Assembly (NCBI GenBank): GCA_043803805.1
Contig: JAZDJP010000118.1
Location: 1-13,489 of the forward strand
DNA length: 13,489 nucleotides
Direction of reading: 5' to 3'
Origin: JAZDJP01 sp043803805
Lineage (GTDB): Bacteria > Planctomycetota > JAZDJP01
The notes beneath the pieces were generated by a model. It searched no databases and was not told where the DNA came from. It worked only from the letters and a program-made list of their open reading frames with translations. The position numbers and the translations under genes are program-made. Shown here piece by piece: positions 5,976-13,489 of this stretch. Numbering within the stretch: the first letter of the stretch is position 1; every line of letters begins with the position of its first letter.

Positions 5976-5981
5976 TTACAA
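5895..5981 (+). other. attC recombination site (59-base-element)
   Basis: R'' is GCCTAAC (5895-5901), matching RYYYAAC. L'' is AACCTGaCGCG (5911-5921) and L' is CGCGCAGGTT (5954-5963); they pair over 10 bp with A5917 left as a single extrahelical base, the hallmark that sets attC strand choice. The unpaired spacers are 5902-5910 and 5964-5974, and the variable loop is 5922-5953. The crossover is G5975|TT. The right-hand core reads GTTACAA, off consensus because the TT and bases after it belong to the flank; in the circular cassette it becomes GTTAGGC. Total length is 87 bp, within the known range. Confidence 0.8.
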
Positions 5982-5989
5982 GATTCCGC

Positions 5990-6008
5990 ATTCATCATTC
6001 ATAATTCA

Positions 6009-6013
<5 letters not shown>
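5990..6013. repeat. Heptamer repeat block C (ATTCATC/ATTCATA)
   Basis: Three tandem heptamers (ATTCATC, ATTCATA, ATTCATC) plus ATT, starting 14 bases after the cassette boundary. The mfd stop codon (TGA, minus strand, 6011-6009) lies inside the array, so the repeat abuts the gene's 3' end. Confidence 0.75.
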
Positions 6014-9494
<3,481 letters not shown>

Positions 9495-9500
9495 GCTTCC

Positions 9501-9506
9501 ATTATA
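9501..9506 (-). promoter_or_regulatory. -10 element of the mfd promoter (leaderless)
   Basis: A perfect TATAAT on the minus strand, with 6 bases between it and ATG 9494, puts the expected transcription start on the start codon. No good -35 is visible at 16-18 bp upstream (ATACGA at 17), and there is no TGn extension, so the promoter may be weak or activated. Confidence 0.5.
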
Positions 9507-9533
9507 CAAGCGGGAATTGGAATTCGTATCTCC

Positions 9534-9562
9534 TTGACGCCACCGGTTTCTACAGGTAGTGT
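9534..9562 (+). promoter_or_regulatory. Candidate promoter for the secreted Asp-box genes, with overlapping inverted repeat
   Basis: TTGACG (9534-9539), a 17-bp spacer and TAGTGT (9557-9562); the -35 is good, the -10 matches at three key positions. The inverted repeat TGTCC-TG-GGACA (9560-9571) overlaps the -10 and the likely start site, where a repressor could act. The leader to ATG 9611 would be about 42 bases. It is back to back with the mfd promoter in a 116-bp divergent gap. Confidence 0.4.
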
Positions 9563-9610
9563 CCTGGGACAGGAAGATGCCCTACTTCTTTGCTTTGGAG
9601 GAGCATGGCC

Positions 9611-11647
9611 ATGCGCAAATTGTCCCTCGCGGCGGTCGGTTCCCTTCTCGCCGTCGTTGCGCTCGCCGCGGAAGACATCGGCAAAACAAACGAAAAACTC
9701 CTCTGTGGCTTCGAGACCGAAGAGATGCCCGCCGACGGTCTGCTCTGGAAGGGGCTGAAGGAAAAAGTTTCCCCCGAGCAGACATCCCAGGGGAAATCGT
9801 CATGGCTCGGTAAAATCAAAGACCAATACGGTTTTCTCAACACGAACGGCAAGGAAGGTTTCTACCGCCGGTGGAGATCCGGCGGCGTCTTCCGCACGCT
9901 GGGCTGGTTCGACAAGGTCTTTCCCGCCGACTGGTCGGACTGGCCGCTCCTGCGCGTGGACTTCCGCACCGACGGCCCGGCCGTGCGTCCGCGAATGGAA
10001 ATCGAAGACCTGTTCCTGTCGTTTCCCGTCGTCTCGGAATTCGACGTCCCCGGCAACACGTGGGTCACCCTCGAGGTGGATTTGGAAAAAGCCATCGCCC
10101 AACGCCGGCTCGACCCCAAGCGCATCGCGCATCTTCTGCTCATGATCTGGTCGGTGCCGGATGGAAAACGCGAGTTCGCCTGCTACATGGACAACATACG
10201 CCTTGCCAAAAGGGACGCCCCCGCCACACTACCCATAGTCAAAGGCGGAGGCTTCCTGGAACCCTATGCCTTCGGCATGAACAAACGCACCGAACTCGCG
10301 CCCACGGATACTTCCAAGACATCCCCGGCCGAGGGGAAACCGTACACGGCGGTGGAGACCGCCAAGGGGGGAGGAGGTTATCCGCTCATCTACGTCAACG
10401 AGCGTTGCGTCGGCGGATTCGGCGACGGCGGCCTCCTGCTCGCGCCGGGCCCCGGCGTGCGGATATCCCTCGACGCCGGCAAGACATGGACGGGACTGGA
10501 CGGCAAAGACAAGGTCATCCCTCTTACGGGCGACCACCGCGGCCAGCACCGCTCTCAAACGATGATCGAAGGTCCTAATATTTTTATGGCCTACTGCACC
10601 GCCGAGTGCGGCGGCGGCGGCGCACGAGTCACCGCCAAGTTCACCAAGGCGGTCTACAAGGACGGCACGTGGGTCACCGGGCCGGAGAGCATTGTTGACC
10701 AGACCTCGCGCTACTGCCACGACCGCTTCGCGCTGTGCCGCGACAAGGGCGGGCGGCTCTGGTGCGCCTGGAGCCACCTGAACAACCTGCACAAGAAGGA
10801 CATCCGCGCCAAGTGGAGCCAAGACGACGGCGACTCCTGGCTCCAGGCCGGCGAAAACGCCCGCATCGGCGAGCGCGGCGTCTTCCACTACCCCGGCACG
10901 CCGGGAAACTACGAGGGCCCCTACCTCACGAAATTCGACGACACGGTAGCCGCATTCTGGCACCGCGAGCCCGACGGCGACCTCGTCTGGACGCGGGCGG
11001 TGCCTCTCCGGACAAACGTCAAGGAGGCGGCCGACGGCAAGGTCGTCCTCCCTCTGGGCGCCAAACAGGGCGTCAAACGCGACGGCAACGTGTTTCTGGA
11101 AAAGGACGGGAAGGTGTCGGCGACGTTGACCGTGGACAATGTCGAGGATGACCGCTCCGTCGCCATCGAACTCCCCGGTCCGGCCGGCGTCGTCAAGGCC
11201 GGTGACGAGGTGACGGTGATGACATGGACGATCGAGGAAGTTCTCCTCAAGGGATCGGGGAACGAACGAAGCCGGACGCCCCGGCCTCAATCGGCGGCCA
11301 CCGATGCCGCCGGCGTTGTCTACCTTGGGGTGACCGGCCCCAAAGTTTTGCGTTACGACGCCAGCGGAAAAACATGGCTTGACGACTCTCCACCGGAACT
11401 GAAAGGCAATCCCCTGCTCTCCGTCTGCGGGAAAAAGCTGGCCTGCCTGTGGATCGGCGAAGGCGGCGTCTTTTTGAGCGTCAAACCCGAAGGCGGAAAG
11501 TGGGGTCCGGCGAAAAAGATCGTCGACGAACCCGAGGCCATCGAGGATCTCGCGGCGCCGCAGAACGCGCCGGAGAAATTCATCCCCGCGGCCTGGAGCG
11601 CCAAGAGCCGCAAGGCCATCAAGACCGTGGCGGTGCCGGTGGAGTAA
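9611..11647 (+). CDS. Secreted Asp-box (BNR/sialidase-like) protein, paralog 1
   Basis: 678 residues. Signal peptide MRKLSLAAVGSLLAVVALAA (1-20) with likely cleavage before ED. Residues about 28-203 look like a beta-sandwich carbohydrate-binding-type domain, opening EKLLCGFE and closing CYMDNIRLAK. From about 240 on there is a sialidase-like beta-propeller region. It has two clear Asp boxes (SxDxGxxW): SLDAGKTW (286-293) and SQDDGDSW (403-410), plus CHDRFALCRDKGGRLWCAWSHL (369-390). The usual (F/Y)RIP arginine motif of true sialidases is not seen, so activity may be another glycan reaction or binding only. GGAGG at 9597-9601 is 9 bases from ATG 9611 and only 3 from ATG 9605, so 9611 is preferred. 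It is followed 21 bp later by a paralog in the same orientation, so the two form an operon. Confidence 0.8.
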   Translation: MRKLSLAAVGSLLAVVALAAEDIGKTNEKLLCGFETEEMPADGLLWKGLKEKVSPEQTSQGKSSWLGKIKDQYGFLNTNGKEGFYRRWRSGGVFRTLGWFDKVFPADWSDWPLLRVDFRTDGPAVRPRMEIEDLFLSFPVVSEFDVPGNTWVTLEVDLEKAIAQRRLDPKRIAHLLLMIWSVPDGKREFACYMDNIRLAKRDAPATLPIVKGGGFLEPYAFGMNKRTELAPTDTSKTSPAEGKPYTAVETAKGGGGYPLIYVNERCVGGFGDGGLLLAPGPGVRISLDAGKTWTGLDGKDKVIPLTGDHRGQHRSQTMIEGPNIFMAYCTAECGGGGARVTAKFTKAVYKDGTWVTGPESIVDQTSRYCHDRFALCRDKGGRLWCAWSHLNNLHKKDIRAKWSQDDGDSWLQAGENARIGERGVFHYPGTPGNYEGPYLTKFDDTVAAFWHREPDGDLVWTRAVPLRTNVKEAADGKVVLPLGAKQGVKRDGNVFLEKDGKVSATLTVDNVEDDRSVAIELPGPAGVVKAGDEVTVMTWTIEEVLLKGSGNERSRTPRPQSAATDAAGVVYLGVTGPKVLRYDASGKTWLDDSPPELKGNPLLSVCGKKLACLWIGEGGVFLSVKPEGGKWGPAKKIVDEPEAIEDLAAPQNAPEKFIPAAWSAKSRKAIKTVAVPVE

Positions 11648-11668
11648 CGCACACAAACGGAGAATTCC

Positions 11669-13489
11669 ATGCGAAACTTTCTTGTGGTAACCGCCGGATC
11701 TCTCGTCGTGGCCACCGTCATGCGGGCCGCGGAGGACGGCAACACAACAAAAGAAAAACTCCTCTGCGGCTTCGAACGCGCCGAACTGGCGTCGTGGACG
11801 GAAAAAGGCAAGCACGCCGGCTGGCGCATCGAGGACGCCAAGGAGGGCGGCGGCTTCGAATTCGTCCGTGGCAACTCCGGGCGGGTGCCCCTGATCGCGG
11901 TCGCCAAAGGGGATGCCATCCAGGGCGAGTTCGCCCTGATCCACACGGTCGGCGGCAAGGCGGACTTCCCCGCCGCCTGGGGCCGGTACTACATGAAGCC
12001 GCACGTGGCTGAACCGCCCCGGCGCGACGCCGAGCAGCAGCGGAACGGCTCGGCGTTTCGAAGCTCGCACTTCGGCGGTCTCCCGACAATCATGCCCGAG
12101 GACTGGTCGGGCCACGGCTGGCTGCTCCTGGACGTCAAGAGCGCCGCTGCCGCCGCGGATCTGGCCGTGCTCCTGGAGGATGACGTCATCGAACCGCCCC
12201 TGGACCGCGCTTACGCCGTTCCGGCCGGCACGTGGGTGACTCTGGCCTTCGACCTGGGCAAGGCCGCCAGGGACGGGATGCTCAACCCGGCCAGGATGCT
12301 CAACATCGAGGTGATGATGGACCGGACCGGCGGAAAAACGAACATCCTTCTCGACAACATCCGCCTGGCCGGGAGCCTCGACGAAGCCAAACTGCCGGTT
12401 CTCAAGGACGAGCGCCCCTGGCGCAAACCCTTTGTGGATGCCGTCCCCGCCGAGCCGAAGCCTGTGACTATCGAGGCCAAATCCGTGCGCGAGAAGGTCA
12501 AGCTCGTCGAGCCGACGGTTATCGATACCTCCAAAATGGGCAAGGGTTACACCCGCTTCTCGCAGTGCATCCACAGCCTCGCGGCCTTCGACGACCGCTT
12601 CATGGTCCTAAATGGCGGCCTGGGCTCGACCAGCGCGGCGCTGTTCTCGACGGACGGGGGCGCCACCTGGAAGGGCCTGGATGGCGGCGGCCAGGCCACC
12701 ATCCTGGCCGAGGGGCATCAGAACACCCGCAACCTGTGGGTGGATGACAATGGCGGACTCATCGGCATTTTTATTCTATTCTGCGCGGGAGGGCCGAACC
12801 GATCGGACATCTACTTCCGCCGCGTGAAATTCACGGGCGGCGGTTGGGAAATAATCCCGTTTACCCTGGCCGACGTTGACGTCCGCCACTGCCCGGAGCG
12901 CTTCGCGCTTCTGCGTCTGGCCAGCGGCCAGATCTGGGCGGCCTGGGACCACTCGTCCCGGGACGACGGCACCTGCCTGCGTATCAGGGTTTCCGACGAC
13001 GATGGCAAATCCTGGCGCCGGCCGGAGGGCGCCGGGAAACTGGCCGAGCAGAAGGTGCCGCTCGGCGGCGGACCGGCGCTTGTTCCCTACGGTGAACGCG
13101 GCGTGGGTTGCCTCTGGAAATCAAGCAAGGACGGCCACGTCTGGTGGGCGGCGAGCGAAGACCTGAAATCATGGTCGGCGCCGCAGATCGTCGCGCAGAA
13201 GACCGGCGTCAACGCCGCCGTGACGATTGGAAAGAAGGATATGTTCTTCAGCGCCGAGCCCGGCGACCGCATGTCTCTGCGCTACCTCGCGCCCGGGCAG
13301 ATCCGACTCCTGCACGGGGACGGCAATGCGTGGAAAGAGGACGCGGGCCCCTGGACCGAGACCAAGGCCGCCAAACTCTCCTCGCCAAACCTCTCGGTGT
13401 CGGATGGCGCCCTCGTCGCCGCCTGGGTGGAGGAAAACGCCGGCAAATATGCCATCCGGCTCTCCAAGCGAAAACCCGATGGAATCTGG
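11669..13489 (+). CDS. Secreted Asp-box (BNR/sialidase-like) protein, paralog 2, 3'-truncated by window edge
   Basis: 607 codons open to the last base with no stop. Signal peptide MRNFLVVTAGSLVVATVMRAA (1-21), then EDGNTTKEKLLCGFE, nearly the same junction as paralog 1. The beta-sandwich-type region (about 29-235) ends LLDNIRLAG and is longer than in paralog 1. The Asp boxes are STDGGATW (327-334) and SDDDGKSW (442-449). CPERFALLRLASGQIWAAWDHS (408-429) lines up with the CHDRFAL segment of paralog 1. GGAG at 11659-11662 lies 6 bases before ATG 11669. It is co-transcribed with paralog 1. DNA similarity at the signal-peptide junction (shared GAAAAACTCCTCTG) shows a tandem duplication. A long minus-strand open frame over both genes is a GC-rich shadow. 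Confidence 0.8.
   Translation, partial: MRNFLVVTAGSLVVATVMRAAEDGNTTKEKLLCGFERAELASWTEKGKHAGWRIEDAKEGGGFEFVRGNSGRVPLIAVAKGDAIQGEFALIHTVGGKADFPAAWGRYYMKPHVAEPPRRDAEQQRNGSAFRSSHFGGLPTIMPEDWSGHGWLLLDVKSAAAAADLAVLLEDDVIEPPLDRAYAVPAGTWVTLAFDLGKAARDGMLNPARMLNIEVMMDRTGGKTNILLDNIRLAGSLDEAKLPVLKDERPWRKPFVDAVPAEPKPVTIEAKSVREKVKLVEPTVIDTSKMGKGYTRFSQCIHSLAAFDDRFMVLNGGLGSTSAALFSTDGGATWKGLDGGGQATILAEGHQNTRNLWVDDNGGLIGIFILFCAGGPNRSDIYFRRVKFTGGGWEIIPFTLADVDVRHCPERFALLRLASGQIWAAWDHSSRDDGTCLRIRVSDDDGKSWRRPEGAGKLAEQKVPLGGGPALVPYGERGVGCLWKSSKDGHVWWAASEDLKSWSAPQIVAQKTGVNAAVTIGKKDMFFSAEPGDRMSLRYLAPGQIRLLHGDGNAWKEDAGPWTETKAAKLSSPNLSVSDGALVAAWVEENAGKYAIRLSKRKPDGIW

Noticed and set aside
10229..12574. 781-codon open frame on the minus strand over the two Asp-box genes
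   Set aside because: The plus strand has signal peptides, SD sites and Asp boxes. The antisense frame is low in recognisable motifs and is a by-product of high third-position GC.

Overview
The window looks like chromosomal DNA from an uncultured, GC-rich, free-living Gram-negative bacterium. The secreted Asp-box (sialidase-like) paralogs, the ThuA-like protein, the leaderless-looking promoters and the heptamer-repeat insertions suggest a PVC-type or similar phylum (Planctomycetes, Verrucomicrobia, Kiritimatiellae or Lentisphaerae, or a candidate phylum). That placement is inference: there is no rRNA or other taxonomic marker.

Layout. (1) 1-1467, plus strand: anthranilate synthase component I (trpE), entering from the left edge. 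(2) 1518-2162, plus: a ThuA-like glutamine-amidotransferase-fold protein with its own sigma70-type promoter. (3) 2214-4148, minus: GAF-HD-GYP signalling protein, then ispF and acylphosphatase (ispF and acyP overlap by ATGA). (4) 4256-5981: a small accessory island. It holds two 115-117 bp direct-repeat copies bracketing a DUF4288-like/RHH bicistron that resembles a toxin-antitoxin pair. Next to it is what looks like a complete integron gene cassette carrying a HEPN-like protein and ending in a recognisable attC site. No integrase is in the window. (5) 6009-9494, minus: full-length transcription-repair coupling factor mfd, carrying two in-frame insertions built from heptamer repeats and a palindrome near its 5' end. 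(6) 9611-13489, plus: two tandem paralogous secreted proteins, each with an N-terminal beta-sandwich-like region and an Asp-box beta-propeller region. The second runs off the right edge.

How it fits together. trpE, ispF and mfd are housekeeping genes. The HD-GYP protein would lower c-di-GMP in response to a GAF-sensed signal. The secreted pair probably acts on, or binds, polysaccharide outside the cytoplasm and is transcribed divergently from mfd.

The most unusual content is the integron-type cassette island without an integrase, and a family of degenerate 7-bp-period repeats at five places. Several of these share a (NNNNNTC)n-GCAGAA architecture. They lie inside mfd, at the 3' ends of mfd and the HD-GYP gene, and at the edge of the island.
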